Positions 25,125 to 33,592 of a DNA stretch of 64,000 bases are shown in pieces. Both the position numbers and the translations under genes were made by a program. A model generated the notes under the pieces. The model saw only the letters and a list, made by a program, of their open reading frames with translations. It had not been told where the DNA came from and did not search any database. Numbering within the stretch: the first letter of the stretch is position 1; each line of letters opens with the position of its first letter. The DNA comes from an uncultured Oscillibacter sp. (GTDB lineage: Bacteria; Bacillota; Clostridia; Oscillospirales; Oscillospiraceae): the NCBI RefSeq assembly GCF_910579365.1, contig NZ_CAJTUX010000006.1, positions 1 through 64,000 of the forward strand, read 5' to 3'.

Positions 25125-25149
25125 ACGGCCAGCCGGATTCCGGCTGGCC
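25125..25149 (-). terminator. Terminator after the pyruvyl-transferase/FrhB fusion
   Basis: GGCCAGCCGG (25127-25136) pairs with CCGGCTGGCC (25140-25149); the minus strand continues with GTTTCC. It lies 34 bases past the stop of the fusion gene. Confidence 0.7.
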
Positions 25150-25182
25150 GCGCGATACGTTTGGGAGAATTCCCGCTATAGA

Positions 25183-27492
25183 TTACTTTTTGTATTTCGC
25201 CTCCAGCCCCTTCACCTTCTCCCGCAGCTCCGGCGGAAGCACGGTTTTCAAAACCCGGCGGTACAGCGGGGGAGGGGCGAAAAAGCGCCGCGCCACCTGG
25301 TCGAAGGGCTCTCGCTCATAGGCGGCGAAAAACGCGGCGCGGTTCTTCGCCGGGGCCGTGGGATGGTCCAGCTGCGGGTTTCCTCTCACCGCCTGTTCCA
25401 GGTCAAAGGGGCGGCGGCTAAGGCGAAGCTGGTCGAAGATATGGCTCCCATGAGACGTGTTCACCAGCAGCAGGCTGAGGCCCTTGGGCCGCTCCTCCGG
25501 CAGCTCTCCGGGCTCCAGGCCCCAGAGGTCCCCCAGGGTGAAGTCCCCGGGCCGGTTCAGCGAGGCGTAGGGGCAGCGGTGGCAGGCGGGCCGCAGGAAC
25601 AGCGCCCGGCCAAAGCCCCGGCCATACTCCGTGTCGTTGAGCGGGCGGGTGTCCACGGTCTTGTCCTCATAGACCAGGGTGAAGTGGCTCTTCTCCCAGC
25701 CCTCCACCTTGTTGCGAAAGCGGACGGTCTGGAGGGGCTGTCCCCGCTTCCTCTCGATATAGCGGACCATGTCCTCCCACACGCCGGGGGAGGGGACTCC
25801 GTGGCACACCAGGTCACAGGTGGTCAGATTCTCCGGGCGTCCTCCCAGGTAGCGGTACAGCCCGTCCACCTGGCAGGGGGTTCCGGAGAAGAGCACCTGC
25901 CGGGTCTCCAGGCACTGTTTCACCTCCCGAAAGATGCTGTCCAAGTCGCTCTGCACATACTTGGCCCCCCGCAGGCGCCACAGGTCGTCCTTGCGGAAGC
26001 AGGCGATGTGCCGCAGGTGCTGCCGCCCGTCCAGCGCCGCGCCGAAGACCACGCCGCCCCCCTCCAGCACATAGTCCGCCAGAGTGGAAAACACGCCGCC
26101 GGAGGTGGAGTCCCGCCGGATACGGCCATCCTGATTCCAGGCGGCGAAGGCCGCCGGGCGGGGCCGGTTTTCACCGGGCCGGAGCACGGGACAGACGCCG
26201 GTGCAGATGCCGCAGTGTACGCACTTGGCCGGGTCCACCGCCGGATAGGAAAATCCCTCCCGGTCCCGGACCATGGAAATGGCGTCCCGGGGGCAGGCGG
26301 CGCGGCAGGCGGAGCAGCCGGTGCACCGGTCCTTCTCCGCCAGAACGGGGCCCTCCTCCTTCTTCGGGGCCTCCCTGCCATAATAGGGCTCGTCCGCCAG
26401 GGCGGCCCGCAGATAGGCCAGGGCCTCCCTCCGGGCGGCCTCCAGCCGCTCTCCGGCGGCGGACCAGTCGATAGTATCCTCCCACTTCGCGGCGTGTCCC
26501 TCGTGCACGACCCGCTCCGTCAGCCCCAGTCGGCTCAGCAGGCTGCACACCCGGGAGGACTCCGGCCTTTCCAGCTCTCTGGGCTCCACGCCGGCGAAGA
26601 AGGGCCGCCGGAACTGAATGGAGAACACGGTGCCATGGAAGGAGTTCGTACAGACGCAGGCGGCGTTTTGGAACAGGCTCAAGAACTCCGCCGGGCCGGC
26701 GTCCAGCACCAGCCGGGCCTTGGAGTAAACCCGCCGCCGTCTTCCGCACACCTGAAGCACCGGCAGCCCCGTTCTCTCCGCCAGCTGGCGGACGCAGTCC
26801 CTCAGCGGCCCGGGGGCCTTCACGCAGTAACAGAGGATATAGCGCCCCTCTCCGGGGGGCTCCGCCGCCAAAGCGGACCAGTCCTCCGCCGTCAAAAGCA
26901 GCGTGGGATCCAGCACCAGGGCGGCCTCCCGTCCGGCGGCCTCCCGGACGATGTCCCGCCCCCGCTGCTCCCGGACGGAGAGGTGGGAAAACCCCTCCAG
27001 ATAGCCCCGCAGCTCCTCCTCCATCCCCTCGGGCACCCGGGAAAGGGCGAAGGAGGGGGCGTAGGCGATTTTCCGCAGGGGGGAGAAGGTGCCGAAGAAG
27101 ACGGGGTCAAACCGCTTGTCCGGGAAGATCGTGGGGTTCCAGATCTGGTCGCTGCCGGCAATCAGCAGGTCGTAGGGGAGCTCCGCCTCCCTCAGCTCCT
27201 CCCAGCTCTCATAGCGGCGGGCCGTCCGTTTCAGATACGCCTCGGAAAACGCCTCATAGCGCTGCCAGCGCGTCCGCTCCGCCTGGTAATGGAGGAGGGC
27301 GGCGGCGTCGCCCCGGACCCGGCCCAGCGAAGTGGGGGGCTTTAAAATGCGGGTGTCCTGATTGACAAAATAGTCGATGACCTCACAGTCCCAGCCCAGG
27401 GAGGCCAGGGCCCTCTCGGTAGCCACGGCCTGGAGCACCGCCCCATAGTGGTGCAGATGATAGAAGGTGACAAGTCCCGCTTTCAAAAACAT
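25183..27492 (-). CDS. Fusion: polysaccharide pyruvyl transferase + ferredoxin + FrhB-like domain
   Basis: 769 residues joining three parts. Residues 1-330 match a polysaccharide pyruvyltransferase (GLVTFYHLHHYGAVLQA at the start, LLIAGSDQIWN, VCTNSFHGTVFSIQFRRPF). Residues 388-450 carry two 4Fe-4S motifs (CTGCSACRAACP and CVHCGICTGVCP). Residues 465-740 form a coenzyme-F420-hydrogenase beta-subunit domain (STSGGVFSTLADY, LFSGTPCQVDGLYRYL, CHGVPSPGVW, CHRCPYA). The two activities are often encoded side by side in exopolysaccharide clusters; here they are one chain and no glycosyltransferases are nearby. Acceptor and electron donor are unknown. ATG 27492 has AAAGGGAG upstream. It follows the deaminase gene by 17 bases. 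Confidence 0.88.
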   Translation of the reverse strand: MFLKAGLVTFYHLHHYGAVLQAVATERALASLGWDCEVIDYFVNQDTRILKPPTSLGRVRGDAAALLHYQAERTRWQRYEAFSEAYLKRTARRYESWEELREAELPYDLLIAGSDQIWNPTIFPDKRFDPVFFGTFSPLRKIAYAPSFALSRVPEGMEEELRGYLEGFSHLSVREQRGRDIVREAAGREAALVLDPTLLLTAEDWSALAAEPPGEGRYILCYCVKAPGPLRDCVRQLAERTGLPVLQVCGRRRRVYSKARLVLDAGPAEFLSLFQNAACVCTNSFHGTVFSIQFRRPFFAGVEPRELERPESSRVCSLLSRLGLTERVVHEGHAAKWEDTIDWSAAGERLEAARREALAYLRAALADEPYYGREAPKKEEGPVLAEKDRCTGCSACRAACPRDAISMVRDREGFSYPAVDPAKCVHCGICTGVCPVLRPGENRPRPAAFAAWNQDGRIRRDSTSGGVFSTLADYVLEGGGVVFGAALDGRQHLRHIACFRKDDLWRLRGAKYVQSDLDSIFREVKQCLETRQVLFSGTPCQVDGLYRYLGGRPENLTTCDLVCHGVPSPGVWEDMVRYIERKRGQPLQTVRFRNKVEGWEKSHFTLVYEDKTVDTRPLNDTEYGRGFGRALFLRPACHRCPYASLNRPGDFTLGDLWGLEPGELPEERPKGLSLLLVNTSHGSHIFDQLRLSRRPFDLEQAVRGNPQLDHPTAPAKNRAAFFAAYEREPFDQVARRFFAPPPLYRRVLKTVLPPELREKVKGLEAKYKK

Positions 27493-27509
27493 ACTCCCTT
27501 TCCGCGCTT

Positions 27510-27989
27510 CTACTGAACGGAGACGGTGTCGTCCTCGTCGACCCAGCCGCTCACGGGTATGACCTCGAACTCCGTTTTGCTCCGGCGGATGACCACCCGG
27601 GTCAGGCCCGCGTTGATAATCAGCCTCCGGCACATGGAGCAGGAGGTCGCGTCCCCCAGCAGCTCGCCGGTCTGGGCGTCCCGCCCCACCAGATAGAGAT
27701 CGCCCCCCGCCATGTCCCGCCGGGAGGCGGAGATGATGGCGTTGGCCTCGGCGTGGACGCTGCGGCAAAGCTCATAGCGCTCCCCCCTGGGGACCCGGAG
27801 GGCCTCCCGGGAGCAGTAGCCCAGTCCCGTGCAGTTGGCCCGGCCCCGGGGGGCTCCGTTGTAGCCCGTGGCGATGATCTCGTCGTTTTTGACAATGATG
27901 GCCCCATAGACCCGCCGCAGGCAGGTGGCCCGTTCCAGAACCGTCTCCGCAATGTCCAGGTAGTAGTTTTCCTTGCTGATCCGCTCCAT
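27510..27989 (-). CDS. Deoxycytidylate deaminase family protein (ComEB-like)
   Basis: 159-residue zinc deaminase. The active-site signature HAEANAIISASRRDMAGG and the second zinc motif TSCSMCRRLIINAG are complete, with the N-terminal YYLDIAETVLERATCLRR typical of dCMP deaminases. It would convert dCMP to dUMP for thymidylate synthesis. It is the first gene of a two-gene operon with the pyruvyl-transferase fusion, a pairing with no obvious metabolic logic. It has its own promoter at 28047-28019. Confidence 0.9.
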   Translation of the reverse strand: MERISKENYYLDIAETVLERATCLRRVYGAIIVKNDEIIATGYNGAPRGRANCTGLGYCSREALRVPRGERYELCRSVHAEANAIISASRRDMAGGDLYLVGRDAQTGELLGDATSCSMCRRLIINAGLTRVVIRRSKTEFEVIPVSGWVDEDDTVSVQ

Positions 27990-28018
27990 AGACAGCCTCT
28001 CTCTCTTTTTATTTTCTC

Positions 28019-28047
28019 ACTATAACACGCCAAACACCATATTGCAA
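28019..28047 (-). promoter_or_regulatory. Promoter for the deaminase-fusion operon
   Basis: Minus strand TTGCAA (28047-28042), 17-base spacer, TATAGT (28024-28019). Confidence 0.8.
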
Positions 28048-28130
28048 GGTTTTGTCTTCCCCAGGCGTATCCTGCCGCGCCGGTTTTCCTCCCCGGCGGT
28101 CCGGGGGAAAGAGGGTGGGGCCTGAAATCG

Positions 28131-28160
28131 CGAAAAAAGACCGCCCCGTCCAGAGCGGTC
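28131..28160 (-). terminator. Terminator of the long mutS-to-HAD gene run
   Basis: Minus strand GACCGC (28160-28155), loop, GCGGTC (28144-28139), then TTTTTT (28138-28133). It follows the HAD gene stop by 11 bases. Confidence 0.85.
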
Positions 28161-28170
28161 TCTCCATCGG

Positions 28171-29058
28171 TTAAAACGAAAACAGCTCCACCTGATCGGG
28201 CAGGACGTCCTCCCCAATGTGGCGCAGCTGGTGGAGGTTCTCCTCCCACAGCCGGTCGGTGATGGCCATTTTCCGGATGATGTTCTTCACCGTCAAATCC
28301 AGTCCCGTTCCCTCCCGGTAATCTGCCGGGAAGATAAAGTCCACCCGGCCCTTGGCCAGCAGGTCCTCCACGCCGGAGCGGTTGGAGTCCTGATAGACGG
28401 CGATGGCCTGGCCGCCGTAGGCCCGCATCATCTTCATGCAGGGCACGTCGGAAAGACCGTCCCCCATGTAGATCATGTTGGGGAAGGGCACCCGCTTGCT
28501 GTCGTCAGGCATGGAATCGTTGAGGGTCTTATCGTCGGAGACGTCCAGGACCCCCTTGTTGATCCGGTAGACAAACTGGGTCTTGGCGGTGAAGTTCACC
28601 GCCAGCTTGGGCCAGACGGGGCGGCCCCCTTCGTCGTAGTAAAACTCGCTGGCGTAAATCTCCTTGAACGCTCCGCTGATGGAGGACCCCTCAATGATCT
28701 CCCGCAGTCCGGAGGAGATGACATAGTGCTCCACCTCGACGCCTTGGCTCTCGCCGAAGGCGTTGATCCGGGCGAACCAATCCGCCACACCGGGGAACAG
28801 CTCGATCCCCCGGCCCTTTTCCACCAGGTCCTCCCGGGTGAAGGGTAGGGACTTGGCCTCCGCCTCCCGGAGCATGATGTACATATAGGCTAAAATGCCG
28901 TCGATCCGGTTCCGGCGGCCAAAGCCGTTGGCCTCCGCCCAGAACTCCGCCGGGGTCATGCCCAGGCTGGGAATGAAGGCGTAGTTCTGCATGTCCGTGG
29001 TGCAAAGCGTCTTGTCAAAGTCGTATAAGAAGGCGATAATGGGCCGCTGCCCGCTCAT
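28171..29058 (-). CDS. HAD-superfamily hydrolase
   Basis: 295-residue phosphatase-like protein. Motif I is FLYDFDKTLCTTD (aspartate nucleophile), motif II is the serine of YVISSGLREIIEG, and the C-terminal acid motif is IYMGDGLSDVPCMKMM. The layout resembles the phosphoserine-phosphatase branch of HADs, but it is longer than SerB and carries an inserted cap (SEFYYDEGGRPVWPKLAVNF). A SerB role is conceivable because serC-serA in the window lack one, but this is only inference. Last gene of the divIVA cluster. Confidence 0.8.
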   Translation of the reverse strand: MSGQRPIIAFLYDFDKTLCTTDMQNYAFIPSLGMTPAEFWAEANGFGRRNRIDGILAYMYIMLREAEAKSLPFTREDLVEKGRGIELFPGVADWFARINAFGESQGVEVEHYVISSGLREIIEGSSISGAFKEIYASEFYYDEGGRPVWPKLAVNFTAKTQFVYRINKGVLDVSDDKTLNDSMPDDSKRVPFPNMIYMGDGLSDVPCMKMMRAYGGQAIAVYQDSNRSGVEDLLAKGRVDFIFPADYREGTGLDLTVKNIIRKMAITDRLWEENLHQLRHIGEDVLPDQVELFSF

Positions 29059-29080
29059 ACCGCAACCCTCCCTTGGAGCG

Positions 29081-29764
29081 TCAGTCCGCCTCGCTCCGGT
29101 AATTGGGGCCGAATTTCAGCTCGTTGATGTTCACCCGCCGGGTGGCGGTCAGGTCCTCCGCCGGGGCGGGCTCCGCCGTCTCCAGCAGCTCCTCCGCCGA
29201 GGGGACAACCGTCTGCGCGGCGGCAGGGGGAACGGTCTGCCGGATTTCCGGAGTCTCTTCGGCGGGTTTCTCCGGGGCCTCCGCCGCCGGAGGCGGCTCC
29301 TTCCCGGCGCTCAGGTCCAGACCGGGGAGCTTGTCCATAAATTCAATCTGCTTGACGCACAGGGCCCGGCTCTCGGCGATGAAGCGAAGGAGCTCCTCCT
29401 GTCCCCGCCGCAGGCGCCTGTCGGACTCCTCCGCCTCTTTGCGGAAGCCCTCCAGCTTCTCCCTGGCGGCGGTCTCCGCCTGCTTGAGCATTTCGTCCCG
29501 CTTTCCCTCCGCCTCTTTAATCAGGGAATCCGCCGTCCGCTGGGCGGTGAGGAGGGTGGCCCGCATAGCGTCCTCCGTGGCGCGGTACTCCTCCACCTTT
29601 TCCACCAGGACCTTCAGCTTGGCCTTCAAAGAGGCATTCTCTTTATAGAGAGACGTGTAGTCGTCGGTGAGCTCGTCCAAAAACTCGTCCACCATAGTCA
29701 TGTTGTAGCCGCCCATCACCATCTTGGTGAAGGAGCGGGCGGAAACCTCCTGCGGTGTCAGCAT
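29081..29764 (-). CDS. DivIVA-domain cell division/polarity protein
   Basis: 227 residues. The N-terminal lipid-binding DivIVA motif is MLTPQEVSARSFTKMVMGGY followed by MVDEFLDELTDDYTSLYKEN, then a long coiled coil (about residues 35-140) and a proline/alanine/glutamate-rich linker, ending with a short conserved-looking tail RVNINELKFGPNYRS. DivIVA proteins bind curved membrane at poles and septa. It lies downstream of sepF and ylmE, the usual division cluster, although ylmG and ylmH are missing here. Confidence 0.93.
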   Translation of the reverse strand: MLTPQEVSARSFTKMVMGGYNMTMVDEFLDELTDDYTSLYKENASLKAKLKVLVEKVEEYRATEDAMRATLLTAQRTADSLIKEAEGKRDEMLKQAETAAREKLEGFRKEAEESDRRLRRGQEELLRFIAESRALCVKQIEFMDKLPGLDLSAGKEPPPAAEAPEKPAEETPEIRQTVPPAAAQTVVPSAEELLETAEPAPAEDLTATRRVNINELKFGPNYRSEAD

Positions 29765-29795
29765 AATCGCATATCCTCCCCGGGTCTAAGCGCCC

Positions 29796-30233
29796 TTAGA
29801 AATAGAGTCCGTTGTTCTCCAGCTCGTCGATCAAATCCCCCTCGATGTCCACGTGATAGGGGGTGATGATATAGGTGTTGGCGGCCACCTTCTTGATCTT
29901 TCCCTCTCCGGCGTAGGCCACGCCGGACAAAAAGTCAATCAGCCGGCGGGCCACGTCCTTATTGGTGGACTCCAGGTTCAAAACCACCGTCCGCTTGTCC
30001 TTCAGCTGGTCCGCGATCTCCGAGGCGTTCTCAAACCGCTCCGGCTTCACCAGGATGACTTTCAGCTGCGTGGTGGCGTGAATGTTCACCACCTTGCTGC
30101 GGCGGTCGTCCATCTTGGTCCGGCGGTCCTCAAAGATGTCCCGCTCCCGAGGCTCCTCATCAAAATCATCAAATTCCTCGTCCTCATCCTCGTAAGGGTG
30201 AGTCAGCTTTTTCAGCTCGTCAAAGATACTCAT
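29796..30233 (-). CDS. sepF: Cell division protein SepF
   Basis: 145-residue FtsZ-membrane anchor. The N-terminal amphipathic helix is MSIFDELKKLTHPYE; an acidic linker (EDEDEEFDDFDEEP) is followed by the SepF domain with VVNIHATTQLKVILVKPERF, TVVLNLESTNKDVARRLIDF and the C-terminal AANTYIITPYHVDIEGD. Length and domain are normal. ATG 30233 begins 13 bases after ylmE. Confidence 0.95.
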   Translation of the reverse strand: MSIFDELKKLTHPYEDEDEEFDDFDEEPRERDIFEDRRTKMDDRRSKVVNIHATTQLKVILVKPERFENASEIADQLKDKRTVVLNLESTNKDVARRLIDFLSGVAYAGEGKIKKVAANTYIITPYHVDIEGDLIDELENNGLYF

Positions 30234-30246
30234 GGCGCACCTCCCG

Positions 30247-30939
30247 TTATACGTAATGGCGGCTGCCGAAGATGGCGGTCCCCACCCGGACCATGGTGGC
30301 CCCGGCCCGGATGGCATCCTCGTAATCGCCGCTCATGCCCATAGACAGATACCGAAGACTATTATGAAACAATTTCTCGTTCATGTCAATAAAAAGCGCC
30401 CGAACTTTGTCAAAATAACGGAGATTCGCCTCCCGATCCGCCTCCGCAGGGGGGATGGTCATCAGTCCCAGCACCCGGACGTGGCATTTGGACAGGGCCG
30501 CCTCCGCCCCGGAGAGGACCTCCGCCGGATGGAAGCCGCTTTTGGCCGCCTCCTGGCCGATGTTGACCTCCAGCAAAATGTCCTGGACCAGCTCCAGCCT
30601 GCCGGCGGTCTTCTCAATCTCCTCCAGCAGCTCCAGGGACCCCACCGACTGGATAAGGTCCGCCTTCCCCACCACCTTGCTGACCTTGTTCCGCTGGAGA
30701 TGGCCAATGAAGTGAAGGGGCGCGCCGGCGTAGGCGTCCTCCTGGAGCTTGGCCGTCATCTCCTGGACCCGGTTTTCCCCCAGGGCGTCGATTCCGGCGG
30801 CGATGGCCTCCCGGCAGGCGGCGGCGCCGTTCATCTTGCTGGCCCCCACCAGAAGAATCTCCTCCGGCGGCCGGCCCGCCTCCGCCGCTGCGGCGGCGAT
30901 GTTCGCCCGCACCTGGGCGATGTTCTCGGCAATGGACAT
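30247..30939 (-). CDS. YggS/YlmE PLP homeostasis protein
   Basis: 230-residue alanine-racemase-like TIM barrel that binds PLP without known catalysis. The PLP lysine is in ILLVGASKMN, followed by GENRVQEM, HFIGHLQRNKVSKVV and the C-terminal LRYLSMGMSGDYEDAIRAGATMVRVG phosphate-binding region. It sits next to sepF as in most Firmicutes (ylmE). No truncation is evident. Confidence 0.93.
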   Translation of the reverse strand: MSIAENIAQVRANIAAAAAEAGRPPEEILLVGASKMNGAAACREAIAAGIDALGENRVQEMTAKLQEDAYAGAPLHFIGHLQRNKVSKVVGKADLIQSVGSLELLEEIEKTAGRLELVQDILLEVNIGQEAAKSGFHPAEVLSGAEAALSKCHVRVLGLMTIPPAEADREANLRYFDKVRALFIDMNEKLFHNSLRYLSMGMSGDYEDAIRAGATMVRVGTAIFGSRHYV

Positions 30940-30987
30940 AGGCTCCTCCTTGTTCTCTTTTCCAAATTTCAGCCGGGGCGGCCCCTC

Positions 30988-32256
30988 TTACTGGAGCACC
31001 TTCCCGTCGTAAAGCCCCCGGGCGGAGACTATGATCTGCTCCCCGGGGCGAAGCCGCTGGCTCTCCTTCTCCCCGGCGGAGCGCACCAGCACAAAGCTGT
31101 CCCCGCTGTAGAGGATTTCCACCGGCTTGAACCGGACCTCCCGGCCCACGATACAGTAAACGCCGGCAGCGGCCTCTGCGGCGGTCTCTCCCTTCTCATC
31201 CAGATAGGCCCGCTCCGCCCGGAGGGATTCCCGGGGAATGCGGATGCCCGCAATGGACCCGGTGATGACCTGGGCCCTCTGCTGGCGCAGCAGCGTCAGC
31301 TCCTGGAGATAGGACCGCCCCCGGAAGACCACCGCCACTCGTCCGTTCTCGCTGGCCCCGATGGGCTCCATCGTCACCGGCAGATCCCGGTCCACCCCCT
31401 TGGAGAAGCGGAGCAGCAGCGCCTCCCGTCCCCGCTCCTGCCGGTCGTAGAGGGCCGCGGCCTCCTCCGCGGGGAGAACGGCGGTGAAATACCACTCCTC
31501 TCCCAAAACCAGCTTTCCCGCCCGGGAGGATGTGGGCTCCGCCTGCACGGAGGCCAGGCGGAAGGGCGTGATGTCCTTCAGCATCTCCGGCGTCAGCACG
31601 GACTCAAAGCCGTCCACCTCCGAGGAGTACAGCCCCGAGACCGGGGCGGTGATCCGCCGGACGGACCCCTCCGCCTGGGACCGCAGGTTCAGCAGCCGGG
31701 CCCCCAGCTCCTGGAGCTGGAGAGCCACGTCCCCGCTGTCCCCGCCGGTATAGTCCCGCTTCAGCACCAGGGCCCGGAGCTCCAGGGCCGTGCTCTCCGC
31801 GTCATACAGCCTGTCCGCCGCCAGATACCGCCGGTACTCCAGGAGGTTCTGGATGATCTGCGCGTCCAGCTTCCGGGTAGTCTCCGCCGCCAGGGCCAGG
31901 TCCTGGGCGTACTGGAGCTGTTCCACCCGGCTCTCCAGGCTGTCGATCTCGGCCTGCCGGTCCAGGGAGGCCTGGTCCGCGTAGACCGAGGCCACCGTTC
32001 CCCCGGCGGCCACCCGCTCGCCCTCCCGGCGCTGAATGCGGAGGAGGCCGCCGCTGTCGTCCTCCAGCACCCGCTCCTCCCGGACCACGTAGCCCGTCAG
32101 GTCCACGGTGGTCTCCACCTGATAGCGGTAGGCCAGGGTGGTGCTCAGCGGGTCGTCCAGGTAGTCAATCGCCTGGAAAACGAAGTAGGACGACACGCCC
32201 AGGAAGAGGAGGAGCATCAGCAATTTGGTTCCAAGACTGCTTTTTATCTGTTTCAT
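30988..32256 (-). CDS. HlyD-like membrane-anchored adaptor protein
   Basis: 422 residues. One N-terminal transmembrane anchor (KLLMLLLFLGVSSYFVFQAI), then a beta-barrel/lipoyl-like region (DLTGYVVREERVLEDDSGG, RREGERVAAGGTVASVYAD), a coiled-coil hairpin near residues 100-160, and the second lipoyl half (GSVRRITAPVSGLYSSEVDGFESV). Such proteins are often found in the ylmE-sepF neighbourhood of Clostridia without a transporter partner, as here. Role unknown; a spore or division function is possible but not shown. Confidence 0.75.
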   Translation of the reverse strand: MKQIKSSLGTKLLMLLLFLGVSSYFVFQAIDYLDDPLSTTLAYRYQVETTVDLTGYVVREERVLEDDSGGLLRIQRREGERVAAGGTVASVYADQASLDRQAEIDSLESRVEQLQYAQDLALAAETTRKLDAQIIQNLLEYRRYLAADRLYDAESTALELRALVLKRDYTGGDSGDVALQLQELGARLLNLRSQAEGSVRRITAPVSGLYSSEVDGFESVLTPEMLKDITPFRLASVQAEPTSSRAGKLVLGEEWYFTAVLPAEEAAALYDRQERGREALLLRFSKGVDRDLPVTMEPIGASENGRVAVVFRGRSYLQELTLLRQQRAQVITGSIAGIRIPRESLRAERAYLDEKGETAAEAAAGVYCIVGREVRFKPVEILYSGDSFVLVRSAGEKESQRLRPGEQIIVSARGLYDGKVLQ

Positions 32257-32296
32257 AGCGCCTCTATGTATGTTTTTTCCGCCCTCCGGCGGGACG

Positions 32297-32524
32297 TCAT
32301 CCCTCCTCGTTCAGGGGGACGGGACGGGTGGGAGCGATGGTGGAAATGGCGTGCTTGTAAATCACCTGCTGCCGCCCCTCGCTGTCCAGCACCACCACGA
32401 AGGAGTCAAAGCCGGTGATGGTTCCCCGCATCTGAAAGCCGTTCATCAAGAACATGGTGACGGGCACCCGGTCCCGCCGGGCCCGGAGGAGGAAAAGGTC
32501 CTGTAAATTTGTTTTGTTCTGCAT
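32297..32524 (-). CDS. hfq: RNA chaperone Hfq
   Basis: 75-residue Sm-like protein. Sm1 is visible in NLQDLFLLRARRDRVPVTMF and GFQMRGTITGFDSFVVVLD, Sm2 in QQVIYKHAISTIAP, with the YKHA motif that lines the proximal RNA pore. ATG 32524 has AAAAAAGGAG upstream. It lies after miaA, the widely conserved order. Its presence is relevant to the antisense and small-RNA candidates in this window, though Hfq dependence in Firmicutes is variable. Confidence 0.97.
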   Translation of the reverse strand: MQNKTNLQDLFLLRARRDRVPVTMFLMNGFQMRGTITGFDSFVVVLDSEGRQQVIYKHAISTIAPTRPVPLNEEG

Positions 32525-32646
32525 ATCGTCCGCTCCTTTTTTCTGTTCCGCGCCCCCCGGACAGGAGACGCGCCGTTTGTATTCAGCGAAGCGGCCGTGC
32601 TCTGGGCCGGTTTTGCAACGGGCTCCGGGCAAAGCCTCCGCCAATC

Positions 32647-33591
32647 TTAGGATACCCCTGCGGCGGAGAGAATTTCCGTCGAAATCTGTAGCGCGCGGGC
32701 AAAATTCCGGTCTTTCTCCCAGAAAATCCAATGGATGGCCGGATTCCGCCGCAGCCAGGTCAGCTGCCGCTTGGCATACTGCCGGGAGCGAAGCTTTACC
32801 TCCGCCAGGGCCTCCGCCTCCCGGGCGGTCCCCTTCAGCACGGCCAGAAGCTCCTTATAGCCGATGGCCTGAAGGGCCGTGGCCTTGGGGGGAAGCCCCC
32901 GCTCCGCCAGGGCCCGGACCTCCTCCAGCAGTCCCTCCGCCGCCATGCGGTCCACCCGTTGGTCAATGAGGGCCTTCATATCCTCCCGGTTTTGGAACTG
33001 GAGGCCGATCCACACCGCGTCGTACCGGGAGGGGAGGGCCGCTGTTTCCCGGTTGTGCTCCGTGATGGTCCTCCCGGTCTCCCGGTAGACCTCCAGGGCC
33101 CGGAGGATGCGCTTTTCGTCCGCCGGGTGCAGCCGCGCCGCCGCCTGGGGGTCCGCCTGCCGCAGCTCCTCCAGCAGGGGGGGCAGACCCTCCCGCGCCA
33201 GCCGCTCCTCCAGCTCCCGCCGGACGGCGCCCCCCGCCTGGCCGGAGGCGAAGCCGTGGCCCCGGACCACCGCGTCCACCCAAAGGCCGGTGCCCCCCAC
33301 CAAAATGGGCAGCTTCCCCCGGTCCAGAATCCCGTCGACGATGGGAATGGCCTCCCGGGCGTAGCGGGCGGCGGACCACTGCTCCGCCGGGTCCGCCACG
33401 GCGATCATATGGTGGGGCACGCCGTCCATCTCCGCCTCGGTGGGGGCGGCGGTGCCGATGGTCATGCCCTTGTAAATCTGCATGGAGTCGGCGGAGACCA
33501 CCTCGCCGCCGTACCGCTTCGCCAGCAGCACCCCCAGGGTGGTCTTGCCGCAGGCGGTGGGGCCCACCACGCAGACGATCTTCCCCCCCAC
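32647..33591 (-). CDS. miaA: tRNA dimethylallyltransferase
   Basis: 314-residue prenyltransferase that adds dimethylallyl to A37 of UNN-decoding tRNAs; MiaB at 43013 then methylthiolates the product. P-loop GPTACGKTTLGVLLAKRYG, SADSMQIYKGMTIGTA, PHHMIAVADP and GGTGLWVDAVVRG are canonical. The start is GTG at 33591, immediately after the preceding stop at 33593, suggesting translational coupling because no strong independent ribosome site is present. Confidence 0.95.
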   Translation of the reverse strand: MGGKIVCVVGPTACGKTTLGVLLAKRYGGEVVSADSMQIYKGMTIGTAAPTEAEMDGVPHHMIAVADPAEQWSAARYAREAIPIVDGILDRGKLPILVGGTGLWVDAVVRGHGFASGQAGGAVRRELEERLAREGLPPLLEELRQADPQAAARLHPADEKRILRALEVYRETGRTITEHNRETAALPSRYDAVWIGLQFQNREDMKALIDQRVDRMAAEGLLEEVRALAERGLPPKATALQAIGYKELLAVLKGTAREAEALAEVKLRSRQYAKRQLTWLRRNPAIHWIFWEKDRNFARALQISTEILSAAGVS

Positions 33592-33592
33592 G

